In this document: positions 1-13,334 of the stretch, piece by piece
Layout of the letters: the number at the start of each line of letters is the position of its first letter
How positions within the stretch are numbered: position 1 is the first letter of the stretch
Assembly: GCA_022496185.1 (NCBI GenBank)
Contig: WTXG01000080.1
Coordinates: 92,071-156,070 of the forward strand
Direction of reading: 5' to 3'
From: Multifurca ochricompacta
Taxonomy: Eukaryota; Basidiomycota; Agaricomycetes; Russulales; Russulaceae
DNA: 64,000 bases
Program-made: the position numbers and the translations under genes
Notes under the pieces: model-generated
The model's input: only the letters and a program-made list of their open reading frames with translations
What the model was told of the DNA's origin: nothing
Databases searched by the model: none

Positions 1-2895
1 ATTCCCCAATGATTGCATTCAAGGGAGACTCACAAGACATCATGCTGACTTTGTAGTGAACGGGGGCGTCCGACCACAAGAAGACGCGCAACTGCTTGTT
101 GATGGGACCTACGCGCCACCAGTGGATGAGTGGGTTGAAGATAAGCTCGTTGCATCCTTAAATATCAAAAGGTCAGTCAGCGTTAATCAACTCTCTAATT
201 AAAAGTGTGGGAAACCTACCGTAAGAGTACTTCTGCCACCGGTTGAGTTCATCGTCGCAAGTCAAAGAGACACCCTCCTTGAAGCCACCTTCGGAATAGG
301 TCGACCACCGAATGATGTACCCCTTGAGCTGCACGCAAACATCATCAACGAGTCGATACTTCTCACTACCAGAAAGCACGAACCTGAAGACGCAGAGCCA
401 TGTCAAAGTCCTCAGAGACATTCGTCTCTGACCAAATCTTCTTCTTGTTCTCATCGCCGGGGTCCTCGAACGCGGCATCCTGAAGCGCAGACCAGCGGAG
501 GAAGGCATTGTGTCCAACGAAAGGCGCGACTTCTCCGTTTGCGCATGCCATGGAGATACACTTGTTAATACGACGGGTGAAGTGCGCGATGCCGTTCTCG
601 AAGTAGTGATGAGCAACCTGCATGACATCTGTGACGACGTTTGAGTACCCCTCTCTAGGGACACCAAAAAGAAAAGAAAAAAAAAAGGTAGGAAATCCTC
701 ACCTGACTCGTGTTGGATGATGGCAACCTCGGGACACTCAGCAAGCTCGCGGGCAGCATCGCGGAAACAGTCCTGTAACGCCACGTCAGCACATCAAGTT
801 CTACCGCGGCGGAGAAGGCGCATGCAAGCGAAACCTTACCTCGGGTACGATTGTGTCAGAGTCTACGATAAGAATCACCTCACCCATACGAAGAGCCTTT
901 GCGTTATGCGCCCAGGGCTTAAAGCGCTTTCCGCTTTCCTCATAGATTTCCTCGACCGCAATGCGAAGCGCCTGGTCTTCGATACCCTCACCACCGTCAT
1001 CGGAAGCCGAAGAGTCCGTAACGGAGGCCTTCTCGGCACGCTCGAGCTCGAGCCGATGTATGATTTCCTCCATCTTAAGACTGAGTGCAAGTCCGTAATT
1101 CATGTTGCTCGCCTTCTTGAAACGCCCACGACGTTTGAAGCCACCTTCAGAATCGTCATGCTTGGGTCGTGCCACCCAACCAATGCCGTTATCGGCGTAG
1201 AACCTTATGCGCTCCTCACGATCGTATTCAGAGATGAGCTGCAAGCCATCATCATGAACAAAAATGGACGAGGTGCCACCCTGACGCGCATAAGTCTGCA
1301 TAGCCTTCTTAAGCGACAGAACAGACGGAGTACTAAATTGTTGGTGATGTTGTCAGCAATCAAAAACGATCGAACGAACGAACGAACGAGACGGCATAGG
1401 TATGGTGATTATAATTTAAATGAAACTTACATAGTCTGTTCAAGACTCTCTTTGTATACGGGAAGCTCAATGGTTATGTGGGGTAAGTGAGCATCGACCT
1501 CTTTGTTTGCTGCGGGTTTAACGGCCGAGTAGTATTTGGAATTCTCATGGTACTGAGCAACAGGACCGAGTCTATCGAATAGATGGCGCGTGAGTGATTT
1601 AAACCCCAAAAAATGATACCGACCGACTTACACGTAAGAGATGTTCGTAATCACTTGAAGAGAGAAGAACTACAAGAGAAAAAAATGAATGGACAGGGAA
1701 AGATAACATTATAGAGAGCAGCCCAGCTTACGAGGGAAACGCAGAAAAGGAAAGGAGCTGTCGCAAGAAGTGCAAATCGAACGTAGTCGTGTGTCAACCG
1801 AAACTCTTGGAGTAAGATGCTGGCACCACTTCCAATGAAGACTTGATACCGTCCGTCCCGTCAATCAAGAGTCGCCAACAAAGCAAAAAAGATCACACGT
1901 ACAAGTTGATAGCGCCATGCCGAGGCCACCATACACCGGAGCAAAGTACCGAGTCGGCCGTGAGCTCGCTCCACCTTTTTCGAGGTCACGTGGAGATGGA
2001 GCCTGTGTCGCCTTGGACCCAATGCGCCATCCCCACAGGGAACCACCCGAAACCGGTTTCGGTTTTGAATTAGGGTCAGATTCAGATTCAGGTGAAGTGG
2101 ATGGAGCAGCGGATTCTACATCCTTCTCGTTCAGTTGCACATCTGAAGCTGAATTGACAGCAGACGTGACGGCGGGAGTTGCCGCGATACTTGGTCCAGG
2201 AGTAATGCTCGTAAGTGAATGTCGGCGAGACCAAACAAGTTTATGAGTTGTCTTCAAAGTCGCGACACTGTGGGATAATACTGTCCAAGTTATCTGACCA
2301 CACCACCAACACGCGTTCGTCACGCTTTGTTTTTTTTAGGGGGTGAATGGGTTATGATGTCGTTAGTCAGGGTAGACGTACCGTGGGAAATGGGGGAATT
2401 GACTTACGATGAATGCGCCACACTGCTCCTTGTCGGCACGCGGTAAATCGGGCATGCTGTCAAGGATTTGGATGCGTGTGTCATCATCAACATAAATGGC
2501 AGTGGCATCATCGTCCCTGGAATTAAAAAAAAAAGTTAGCATGGAAGTGGAAGCTTGATTGATCAAGGCACGTGAGAGCATACATACACAGTGCTAAGAG
2601 CGACGTGAACCGCAGCGCTGCGAACCTTGACAGCGACGACAGGGTTCAAGACGCGAATAGCAGCCTCAAAGGGCTCTAGGAAGCGGTTCTCATAAGGGAA
2701 CACGCGGTATTGCCCGGTCTGGATACGAAGGCAGACGCCAGCATGTATGTTCTCAGCAGATGGCTTGAACCATGCGTCGCCTTGAGTCTGAAAAGTACAA
2801 TTAGATCAAGGATGAGTCGGATCATGGAAGGAAGGTATGACGCCAACCTGTCTGAAGATATGGTGCAATAAAGCATCATATGCGTCGTAATCCAT
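1..2895 (-). CDS. GT2 family polysaccharide synthase-like glycosyltransferase (3' end outside window)
   Basis: Membrane-bound processive glycosyltransferase of family GT2 (chitin/cellulose/hyaluronan synthase superfamily); the sugar donor cannot be told from sequence. Translation starts at 2895 with MDYDAYDALLHHIF. Exons I could phase are 2895-2848, 2787-2588, 2516-2408, 2293-1903 and 1841-1732, all with GT-AG introns and compatible phases; further exons follow to the window start. A Ser/Pro-rich linker lies near 2210-1990. Hydrophobic segments lie around 1841-1632. The catalytic part begins with HITIELPVYKESLE (about 1480) and continues with FVHDDG, WVARPKH, RFKKASNMNYGL, the DxD motif VDSDT (about 860), SEDFDMAL (about 400) and NRWQKYSYG (about 230), matching the D, D, D, (Q/R)xxRW plan of GT2 enzymes. 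The window ends before the last membrane segments. No break is visible. A chitin synthase proper would show QRRRW, which I do not see. Confidence 0.85.
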
Positions 2896-5800
2896 AGCTT
2901 GATCCTCGAGAAGATGAACAAATACGAGGAGGAAAGCAGGGCGAAGGGTCAAGGGGGGCAGACCGGTAAGGGACAGAGCAAAGAGAGCATCTTAAGAGCT
3001 GCTGAGATATCATATATTATTTTTTATTATTTTTATTATCCCCTGTGCGTGTGTGTGTGATTACCTTCCTCTCACCACCGGTAGAATGAAATCATCCGAA
3101 ATAGGCGGCGGATCATTTAGCAAAGGAACTTGGCACAAGGTGCGGTCCTGGACCAGTCTCGAATGAGGGCGTTTATCGCCGTATGCAATAAAGCGCGGTG
3201 TATCGGAGAAAGCGCGGATAAAGCATCAACATCGGCCCTCTGTCAAAGGGAGGAATCCCCCGGAACCCAGAAGCTAGGTGAAGATGACGTTCCAGTCAAA
3301 AGCGAACTCCTGTCATCATCTTCACCATCATCACCATCATCATGAGAAGTAAGGGGGAGAACGTCAGTCGGCAAATGCGTTTGTGACACGAATAAATGAT
3401 TAATGAATGTAAAAATGCATAATACCTTTCTTATCTCTTTTCTTTTTCCTTCTTTTCTTTAGACGCCTGAGACAACGTTATGAATCTCCATCGAACAAGA
3501 GATCAATTAGAAGCACAAAACACGTTGAAGATGTTGCGATATCCAAAAAAAAAAAGAAAGAGGACCGGTAATGGTTCTTTTTTGCTTGTCAAAGTTAGGT
3601 CGGCCGCCGAGTCGCAATCCCAGACCCGCCATGTCCTCGTTCCAAGTCCTCATGGAGAGCTGTGAGCTGAGAATACCAATGAGATCGTGGAGCTAAAGCG
3701 CGAGCCGGGTGATGCATTTTGATAACAGAGCGCTCAGTATTGTCCTCATTCGCAGCCGTAACACACGCTCAGGGCGTAAAGCCGTGAAGGCGAGACATGG
3801 AAGCGGGATCCACCACCGAACACGCCCAACCCCCAGGAACACTCAAGTTCAGGAGTACAGGAGGGAGGGAGGAGCCTAAGAATCAAAATCAATCGAGGAA
3901 TGTAATTACTCGATTGGGTTATGCGGCACCCTGGGAGTGGGAAGTATACCGAACGGAGAAAAGGCGCACCTTCAAGGGTAATTCTCGCTTGGCTGACGAC
4001 AGCGTGGAATTATTTTGATAGGTGCGGCTGAAGAGTGTACATACAATAAGGTACTGCCGACCCGTCACCGGACTGTTGGACTACTATGTGACGTGGACAA
4101 TCATTTTTACCAACCTGAAAGAAAAAGAGATATAATTTTTGGGTGGTTGGTGGCAAAAGGTGGCGTTTGACGTTCAAGAGTGGCAAATTGGTGGCTGGGA
4201 TGGGCTGGGCTGGCTGGCTGGCTTAGTGTCAGTTTAAGGCTCCGCGAAGAGATCTCAGATTTACTTTTCAGGGTTGTTCGTCAATCTCGACTCGACACCA
4301 CACCACTAAGCACCGCGGCGTGGCGCGGCACGTGTTTTGAATAGTCAACACGCGAAGAAGAATAAATTATAACACCCAGTCAAACAATAAGTAAAATTCC
4401 GTATCCGTATCGCAAATCTCTTCAAAACATGTTTCGGACAATCCAAAACGACCAGACTTGAATACAAATCCCCTACAGTTTAGCGCAAACTTTCTTATCC
4501 CTTTTTTTAAAAAATTATTTTTTTGGAGTTGAGTGGTGATACGCTTCACATTTTGATTGACGTACGTGTTGACAGTCTTAGTTTCCACTAAATTGCCGAA
4601 CCACGACTATTTTTCGGAACAGCTTAAGGACCTGCAAAAGCGTTCAACCGCGACGCAACATCCGTGTCCGTCCAAATTAGTTAACAGCGTCTTTTCAAAT
4701 GATGACGGGACTACAGAGCTTTTTTGACTTGAATTGAATCATCATGATTAATTATCGTTACAAAGTGACGATAAAAGAGCCTGTATACCATCCGGAGAGT
4801 TTTTTGTCGCGGTTACTTTTAAAGGTGAAGCAATCTTTTTTATGACGGGGCACGGGCAAAGTGTTTGAGGCGCAACGGCCAACGAAAGAGATATCTGATC
4901 AAGCGGCATGAGATGTTGCGTTTCGGTTATTTATTTATTTATTTATTTATCTTTTCTTTTGCTTTTTTTGAGAGTCAGTCTCAAATTTCCCGCACGAAAG
5001 TGCAGACTAGGTCGGGGGGTGATGTCCCTTATGCATACTTTAGTACAGGGGGGAATGATTGGGATTTGAGCGTTTAGTTTAGATATACTTCTATTCGATT
5101 TAACTGGTTTAGCTTAGTTTGAGTTCCTGCTCCTGCTCGGAGTCTGTCTATGCATGATTGCCCCCCCCTGGTCTATGTTCTTGTTGTTGATCCTGTCCGT
5201 TGGAGGTACAATCAATTAAGGGCTCAACCAGAGTGGCAGGACCTAGGACCCCCAGGGTCGTCAATTGAGTTGAGTTATTGCGCTTGAATTTGCGAGCGGG
5301 CCGAAACCATTCGGCGGTGATGTGACGGCATTGTTGGTACATATATGGGCTTACCAAAGTGAAAAATCGAGCACACCCCGAGTCAAACGAGAATTATCCT
5401 TTGCATTAAAATGTGAATGTGAATGTGGTGGATATGCAGAAGATTTATCAATGTAGTGGAAACACTGTGGTGTTTATGGGGAAGGCGCCTTGCCCTTGAA
5501 GCGGAAACCTCATGCTTTTGCTTTTCCACCCTCTTTTTTTTCCAGATAGAAACGGAAAAGATCATAACAAGGAGTATGGAGCTTTCATATTCGAGTAGGG
5601 ATTCGAACGGAATGCCGGAAAGACCATTGGCCGGTGATAGATTTGCGAGTTTTTTTAGAAAGCAGGCCACGGAGGCGGGACTTACTGCCTAGAAAGTGAC
5701 AAGAGTGCCGAGCATCTGGAGGGCATGGGTGTTGATTGGCGATAAGGTGAACGAAGATGTAACACCGGCTCGGAATACCGAGTCCATCCTGGGGACAAAC

Positions 5801-7254
5801 GACATGGGTGAGAGAGAAAAGAAGAGAGACCGAGAGAGAGAGATATGGAGATGGAGGAGGGTGGAAGGACTGCCTCTCGAGTTCTCGATGCGCCATGTAT
5901 CTGGCAGAGGCCGATCAACGGCAGCAGAATGTCATGTCATGCCCCCTACAAAAGGGACTTAGTCGGGAGTCGGGTCGGGTGGAACTGTCAGTGCTACCAC
6001 CGGCCGGGCTCAATCCCCCCTGATACACATTCATTCCAATCGGGGGGAAGAAGAAGAAGAAGAGGAAAAAATAAAAAATAAAAAATGAAAATAATAATAA
6101 AAAAGTGTTCTGCCTGAATCATACCGCTTTCGCTGATGACTCACTGTCACAAATGGGATGACATCGATTTTGGCCATGGCCACCGATTTGGAGCGTGTTA
6201 TTGTGGCGGCGGGGACGTTTGTTGTTTGCAGAGAGAGAGCGTGTGCGTATGTTCGTTGGGGCTGTCACTGTCACTTGTCAGGTCAGGTCAAAGGTTTGAT
6301 GATTATTTTATTATTATTACTATTACTATTATTTATCATTTGCTTGTCTCCGCCGCCACGCGTGCGCGTCATGCACATGATTTCATTGATCATTCATTTC
6401 CCACGCTTTGTCACTTTGGTTCAATGCGCGAGACGTTCAAATGCCCCAAATCTAATATATATTTTTTCAATTTCACGTCGAGTCGTCATAACACACACAT
6501 TAAAAGATAATGTCATCTCACGGCAAAGGCGCGCTTGAACGAAGATCGCTAAGAAGATGTGTGCTAGACCTATCAGAGGAGAAAGAGATGGGGGGTGGGA
6601 GATGGGGGTAGTGAGGGTGGGTGTGCGCACCCCTCCTAGAAGGATCGGTCATTTCCTGCGATAAAAAGAAACCTCAAACATCCTTACAACAACAACAAGT
6701 TTCGAGGGGATTCATACATCCATTCTTGGGTGCCGTGCCATTTCGGCAAGCTCTCGGAGGAATCTCAGTGGCACAGGTTACATTTTCATTCTTCCCACCT
6801 TGTAAAAGAAAAGCCCTGGCAGTACAGAACTTCCGTGCTGACTTGACTTGACTTGACTTGAGTGCATGGTACCTTTGACCGGGTCTAGATGATACCCATC
6901 TCCTTGGAGTTCGGACGGTTATATTCGTGCGGTGATTGAGCTTCCCAAATGTTAACACACCCCCTTTGCGCCGTGTCCAAGGAACATAGCATATTGGTGG
7001 CCGTAATATTATTTATTTTTTGCCATGATTCAATCGGGTCTTGCTCGAAGGATCCGCCTTTCTCAAGAGCTAGACGCTGTCCATCAACTGATGGCAAATT
7101 ATACAAATTATTTCTTTCACTAGCCTTCACTCTTTTTTAACTTGATACAAGCCTTGGCGGCGCCTTAAAGACCCCTTGCCTTGCACGAGGTAGAAAAGTT
7201 TAGGAGGAGCCCTCTCCCTAACTGGTGTCCCTTGCACGCATCTGCTCACTAGCC
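2896..7254. other. Intergenic region, no supported gene
   Basis: I see no conserved protein, tRNA or transposon here. The region has A/T-rich runs, a (TTTA)n microsatellite near 4927-4951 and purine/pyrimidine tracts. A possible acceptor (T-run then CAG near 5545) precedes a short open frame to 5692, but it resembles nothing I know. It should hold the promoters of the divergent GT2 (minus) and GH16 (plus) genes; I could not place their elements. Confidence 0.5.
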
Positions 7255-9567
7255 ATGTCCTCTTCGCCATCCAACTCCCCCTCCTCATCTCCCGTCGTTT
7301 CTCCCCAGGAAAAGCTGACCCCGCCCCGTCCCTTCTTCCTAGAACATTCGGGCCCATCTGAGCATGAAGGGAACGCCCCACGCCCTTCACGACTCCCCCG
7401 CGGATCAATTTCCGGTCACCTCCGCCCGCAGGATCGTCAGGGAAGTTCAATCAGCATCACCCCCAGTGGTGCAACAACCCCAGCGAACCCTTTCTCTACT
7501 CCCACCATGGAGGCTGCGAACCCCTTCTCTCCACCAGCGAGCGTCATAAGTTTCAGCCTTGGGGATGCGGCCGCCACTGGGTTCGGCGATGCGCAGCACC
7601 GGATGAGCGCCCAGAGTTCTGTGGCTAACAGTGCCGTCGATTTGCAGCCTCGGCAGTCCACCATTCCACGAGAGGCTTTCTCTTCACCCCGACCCCGTCC
7701 GACAACTGGGATATATCCCGCGGGTCACCAGGCGGCGCGATCGCGTCCCAACAGGCGTAAACGGCCTGCCTCTACGATGTTGTCAGGCGAGATCATGAAA
7801 CCATGGGTCGGCAAAAAGGACAAAGCGGCACGGATATCATATTTCCTTACCTATTCCATGCTGTTGGTCGGTATCATTGCGTCTGCACTGCGGTGTTACT
7901 ACGGCTGGCGTAATGTTCCCCTGCTTGGACGGACGTGCCTTGTCTTGGAGGATAATTTCAGTGGGAATGACCTTGACACGAATATTTGGATGCGTGAGGC
8001 GGACATGGGAGGTTTTGGGTGAGTTCGATTTGTTTGAGGTTGAGATGATGATTGATTTGATGGATCACGATAGGAATGGTGAATTTGAGATGACAACGAC
8101 CTCAAGCAACAATTCATTCATCCGAAATGGCCAATTATATCTTCTTCCCACGCTCACTTCTGATGCAATTGGAAAAAATGCCATTTTTGACGGTTACACG
8201 TTCAATTTGACCGGTTGTACGAACACCAACTTGACGGCGTGCGGTGCAGTCAGCAATTCCACGTCAGGTTCGGTCATCAATCCTGTTATGAGTGCACGAA
8301 TTTCCACAAAAGGGAAACGTAGTATTCGTTATGGACGAGTGGAGGTCAGAGCTAAATTACCAAGAGGGTAAGTCGTCGATCGAGGCCATTGGCCTTCCCT
8401 TCTTGGCCTGGTAAATAAATTAGTAATATCATTTTTTATTTTTATTTTTAGGGACTGGGTTCGTCAACAAATTCTCATTCATTTCATTTCATTTCACTCT
8501 GCTTGTTACAGATGTGGCCTGCAATTTGGATGCTCCCGGAGAACAACACTTACGGCCCTTGGCCACTCAGTGGTGAGTGAGCTTAAAAAATGACAATGAC
8601 CTCTCTCATTTCTTTTTTTTTTTTTCAGGCGAGATCGATATCATGGAGGCCCGTGGGAACTCTCCGGCATATCCCGCACAGTACGTGTGGGGGAAGGATT
8701 CGTTTTGTTGTTCCATTTCTCTCACAAAGGCTTTCACTTCACAGAGGCATTAACTACGTCCGAGGATCTTTGAACTGGGGCCCTTTGACATGGTTGAACG
8801 CCGTATCAAAGACATATGGTTGGTGGACAATGCGACGAAAGACTTACGCGGACGACTTTCACACATATGCCGTCGAATGGACAGAGGACTTCATGTAAGA
8901 TCCCTCTTTCTCCGGAAGTATTCTCCCTCCGGAACCTAATCCCCCCCCCTCCCCCCCTGGCATCGCATCACATCACATCGCTCTAAACAGGCGCATTTAC
9001 GTTGATGACCGCCTTAAGCACATGCTCGACTTGCGTTTCAACATTCCATTCTTCCAGCGCGGTAAATTCCCCGCATCCGTCGCGAATGCCTCACAGGAAA
9101 TCATCCTTCCCAACCCTTGGGTAGGCCGTGGGAATTCGGCTCCTTTTGACCAGCGTATGCATCGTTAACTTTAACTATACGACATTATTTTTATTTTTAT
9201 TTTACGTAGCTTTCTACCTCATCCTTGATGTTGCCATCGGTGGCACCAACGGTTGGTTCCCGGATGGTGCTGGAGACAAGCCGTGGCTCAATGGAGCAAT
9301 CAGTGCGTGTTTCCCTATATTATTTTTATTTTTATTTTTTTTGTGCGTGCGCGTGCACACTTGGCGATGACTAATCCTTGGGTCTTTTCATTATTTTCTT
9401 TAGATGCCATGCAGCTCTTTGCTCAGGCACAAGATAAGTGGTCCAAAACCTGGCCGAAGAGCGAGGATGAGCGCGCGATGAGGATGTAAGTCACTTTTGT
9501 GTCACGAGGATGTTTGCTAACGCCGGCTTGAAATAGTGACTGGGTGAAGATGTGGGAGCTGTGTTAA
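7255..9567 (+). CDS. GH16 beta-glucan synthesis-associated protein, SKN1/KRE6 family
   Basis: Type II membrane protein of the SKN1/KRE6 family, needed for cell-wall beta-1,6-glucan assembly in the secretory pathway. Ten exons join in phase to 565 aa: 7255-8018, 8074-8367, 8452-8458, 8512-8572, 8629-8680, 8745-8894, 8991-9154, 9210-9302, 9404-9485 and 9537-9567. The start is the ATG at 7255 (MSSSPSNSPSSSP). Residues 1-190 are a Ser/Pro-rich cytosolic tail and about 194-216 are a membrane anchor (ISYFLTYSMLLVGIIASAL). The GH16 domain follows, with the catalytic motif GEIDIMEARGN, giving nucleophile E377, D379 and acid/base E382. Family motifs RGDW, WPAIWMLP, FYLILDVAIGG and a C-terminal DWVKMWEL are present. 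All catalytic residues are present, so it is probably functional. Exon 3 is only 7 nt. Confidence 0.93.
8452..8458 (+). other. 7-nt microexon of the GH16 gene
   Basis: GGACTGG lies between an AG acceptor (8450-8451) and a GT donor (8459-8460). Exon 2 ends with phase 2 (AGA GG) and exon 4 starts in phase 0 (ATG TGG CCT). Only inclusion of these seven bases restores frame, and it yields the family-conserved RGDW before WPAIWM. The donor GTTCGT is weak. Confidence 0.8.
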
Positions 9568-12500
9568 AAAGGCTAATACTTCCTTTTTTCTACCTTTCCT
9601 CTTGGGACAATTTGGCTAAAGACACACGGACTGATTCTTAACGATGATCTTTTCCTTTTTTTTCTGATAGACCTACCTTTTCCTTGGCTCCGGGTCATTA
9701 GACCATGTTGGCATCAGTTGTTTACTTTCTATTGCTTTCATCACTTCCACGTAACTCTATTGTTAGAATGTTAGAATACGGTTATTTGTACCAATTCAAT
9801 TCGGTTCGATAATACATAGTAACAGCTTTGAGAAAATGGAGATGGCAGATCGCGTGAAAGTGTCACCAACAGATTGCAGTGTGAAGTTGTCACGTTCGGC
9901 GCAATCCGAAACCCCTCTCTTAACGCGTGTGGTTTCGTTTTCATGATGTCTGAGCTTGACAGTGTCCAAGCTTTGGGTGAAGGAACAACTTCCATTCTTC
10001 GAAGTTTAATTATCCTAAACACGCCCTGTGGCTCGTGTACGGGTACCCTCTTGGCTTCCTCCATTTTATTATTTATTTATTTATCTTTGTCTTTACCGAT
10101 CCTGTGTGTGGCCCGTTGCCCGTTGGTGTCGCCATGCCATGGGCGGTCCGTAAATCAAGCGGCGCCAATACTTTTGATTATCTCTGGGGAAGAACGGGGA
10201 TCTGGGACATCCTTCTATATCTGCTATTCGACGTTTCCTTTCTTCCACTTCCAGGCCAGTCTAACACAGGTTTTTCGTGGAAAAATGAAACTCGAGCACG
10301 CAGGAAGTCCAGAATCTCGAATTAAGACTAACCTGGCAGCGTCGTACAAAAAAAATAACTTCTTCTTCTCCTCCTCCCCTTCCGCCCCCCGGAACTATTG
10401 ACGATATTAGTATACGTGAAAGCGCAGAGGTCTGTCTATCCTTGGACCATGCCCCTCTTTTGGAACACATCCTGGGAATCTTGGTACCACCTGAAAGGCC
10501 CTTATCCCTCCATCATGCAATCACACAGGCTCTTCACTCTCTCCATATCATGGTTGACATGAAACGATCAGAAAAGAAGAAGAAGAAACAAAGAATCAGC
10601 CCGGACCCGCGGAATAGGCACGGAAGATAGAAGCAACGAAAGACAGACACAGTGAGGTGAGGGGAAAGGAAAAGATTGAAAAGAGACGGCAGAAACTTTT
10701 CCGAAACTGAACGATGTTCGAATGTCACTAACAATTTCCTTGATTCGATTATTGTCCCACTCATGCACGTCCTGAACGAAGGCAGGACCGGAAACTAGAT
10801 CCGAGGATGACAGCGGCTTTAGAAGTATGTGTGAGATGATATATCTCCATAGAGAACCTGAAAGAAAAGGATGGAGGAGGGGTGGAGGGGGGGTGAGGGA
10901 AATGAAATGAAGATGTAGTAGAACCCTTGAAGTAGCTAGCACACAGCCAAACGTGGTTCATACTCGACGCTAAAAACTACGCCGCGTGGTGGCTTTTATC
11001 GTTCGTATTCGTGTTCTTTGCAAAAAGGCATCTAAATCGACGAAATATAACGACGAATTCTTCGGATCGGGGAAGCTGGGAGAACCCGTACCCGTACCTT
11101 CGGATTGTGGTGTGGATCAAATCTTGACTTAACAAGAAGCTCAAAAACAACAAAAAGTCACCAGAGAGCCGCGTTGAGTATTAAAGCACGTGATCGCGAT
11201 TAGACTAACTAATTTTTTTGAAACGAAACTTATCGTCGTCGACGACAATAGGTTGATTGGCAAATTCATCCGCTCTCACCGACATAAGGCCTACTATGAG
11301 CATGAGCGCTTAGTACAATACGCCCAGCTCCATCTCGGGCAGCTACATAACCCTATTGTATGACCCACAATCCCATCTCAATCGCGTGATTGAACCAGTG
11401 CCATTCATCATCTATACTTGACCACTCGCATTTGCCCAACCTCAGGGCACCACCACCACCACCCCCTCCCCCCTTTTTTCCCCCTCGATCATGACCTGAG
11501 CCCTTGTCGCGTGTATCCAAATCATGTTCTCTCTTGTAGATAACGTCAATGTCTGTCTTTCATTTCTTGTACTTTGCACCCCCACCCACCTCAATGATGA
11601 CGTTTCGGGGAAAAAATAAAATAAAATAAATATGTATATGTTTCCTATCTGTTTGATAAAAAGAGGACCTCACTTTCTCGGCTAGTTAGACCTCGAGTAT
11701 TTATGATTACGATACTCCCCCTCCCCGGTTTTTCTTGGCATACTTTACGCCGCGCGTTCAAAGAAATATGAGTGAATGTCCCCCTGACGGTGCCAGCAGT
11801 ACAGCTGGGTCCCAAAAAAAAAAATCACTGGACGGACTCGGAAACTGTGGGAGTTTATTCTTTCATATTTGATTAAAGGGGCCTTATGATGGAAGCGTTA
11901 TTCCGTGCTCTGCCCTGCCAGACTCGATCATCATCGACCCCTCAAAGAACAGCCACATCACCGGCCATGGACATGCACTCGCGTAAATAATAAAACAAGT
12001 TAGGGCGAATGGGTCACCCCTTATTCGTGAGCGTCATCGCAGGGCGCACAGAGCGCATTGACACATATAATAAGAGGGAAGATGTGAACACATCACGTGC
12101 GCCAAATTGGCCGCATGGCCGCACGGCGCAAGCCATTCGCTACCGGTTGTGTGTGAAATACACACCCACCGATAGCAGCCCTTTGCGTGCAGCCTCGTTC
12201 GAACGATTACGGCTAACGCACGGCGCTTACCAACAGGAGTTTTTTTTTGGTTCCTATCCAGCAAAGATCGTGATGGACTGAAATTTTTGTCCGCTCAAGA
12301 AGCGGTAAGGGCAGACAGACATTCAGGGCGTGTGTGACGCTAAACCAGATACATCACTTTTTTTTCTCGTTCTATTCTCTCATCCGGGACCTGGTTTTCG
12401 CTATGATAGTGAACAAGAAGAAAGGGGGGGGGGGCAGCCTGGAACTTCGGTGACGCCGGTGGCAGCAGCGCACACACGCATGCACACGTCAGAGAATGAA

Positions 12501-13245
12501 GTGCGGGAATTACGTGGACTCAATAGAGAGATTCGAATGCAGGTCCGCTTAGCCGATACTGGCAGATAGAGAATCGTATAGCAGCCTGTCAACGTACACA
12601 GTATCCCCCTCTCCTCCCCTCCTCCCCATGGTAAGAGGGTGACCCTAACACACCACCTTTTCAATTTTCGACGACCCAAAGACACACGTCTTGCCGTTCT
12701 TGCCGAATGAGGAAGCCAACCCGTTATGGAAATAATCAAGTGGATCCTTTGAACGATTTTTTTCAGGGTAAGTTTGCACAGCCCCGTCCAGTCACATCAG
12801 CATTCGTAGAGTGAGAGGTGACCATCGTGCGAGCCGTGAAGTGGCAGGATTTGGTGAGAAATGGCCATAGAGCTGCCACTAGGGATCTGACAGCGTGAAG
12901 CGTGACATGCACCCATCGTTACGGCAGCATGAGGGGAATTTGAATCTATCTTATCTTCTGCACTTACTCCAGGATGGATGCCAGGCCCCCGTGCAACGCG
13001 TAATTTATTTTCTAGGGTCCTGTTTGTGCACACGGGAACATCCAATTCATGTCAGTAAATGGGCGTTTGGGGAGGGGGTGTGGTGACAGTCCTGAGTGCC
13101 GCATGCTTCTGTGCACTATCTCTACAGACTCGTGATCACAGTAAAGTAGACAGTCTCGATTTCTTCCTGAGTTTTACCTCACAACACTCACTTTACCTGT
13201 ATCGGATTTGTCGACTTGATTCTTAAATGATTATATACGTATACA
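9568..13245. other. Intergenic region, no supported gene
   Basis: No recognisable protein family. A 124-codon frame on the minus strand (10942-10568) contains HEWDNNRIKEIVSDIRTSF, but I recognise no domain and flanking splice sites are unconvincing. The rest is low-complexity A/T and C/T runs, for example an AAAAT repeat near 11610-11630. Confidence 0.45.
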
Positions 13246-13325
13246 TCCGTTATGGTGCAACGGCTAGCATACCTCGCTTTCATAATTAGAGCCGAGGAGG
13301 CCGGGGTTCGACTCCCCGTAACGGA
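13246..13325 (+). tRNA. tRNA-Glu (anticodon UUC) with a 9-nt intron
   Basis: The acceptor stem TCCGTTA/TAACGGA pairs perfectly over 7 bp. The anticodon stem CCTCG (13272-13276) pairs with CGAGG (13293-13297) and the T arm CGGGG/CCCCG is perfect with loop TTCGACT. The anticodon loop is 16 nt, so a 9-nt intron TAATTAGAG (13283-13291) sits after position 37, the canonical nuclear site. The anticodon TTC is at 13279-13281. The A box (D arm) and B box (GGTTCGACTCC) are intact. CCA is not encoded, as expected for a nuclear gene. Confidence 0.95.
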
Positions 13326-13329
13326 ATTA

Positions 13330-13334
13330 TTTTT
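13330..13334 (+). terminator. Pol III T-run terminator of tRNA-Glu
   Basis: TTTTT begins 5 nt after the tRNA 3' end, the usual RNA polymerase III stop. Confidence 0.8.

Noticed and set aside
717..1490. 257-codon open frame on the plus strand
   Set aside because: It lies antisense to the conserved GT2 exons (VDSDT, WVARPKH and other motifs on the minus strand) and resembles nothing itself.
7437..7664. Minus-strand open frame in the GH16 first exon
   Set aside because: Antisense shadow of a Ser/Pro-rich coding exon.
10568..10942. 124-codon minus-strand gene
   Set aside because: No recognised domain, biased composition at both ends and no convincing splice or start context.
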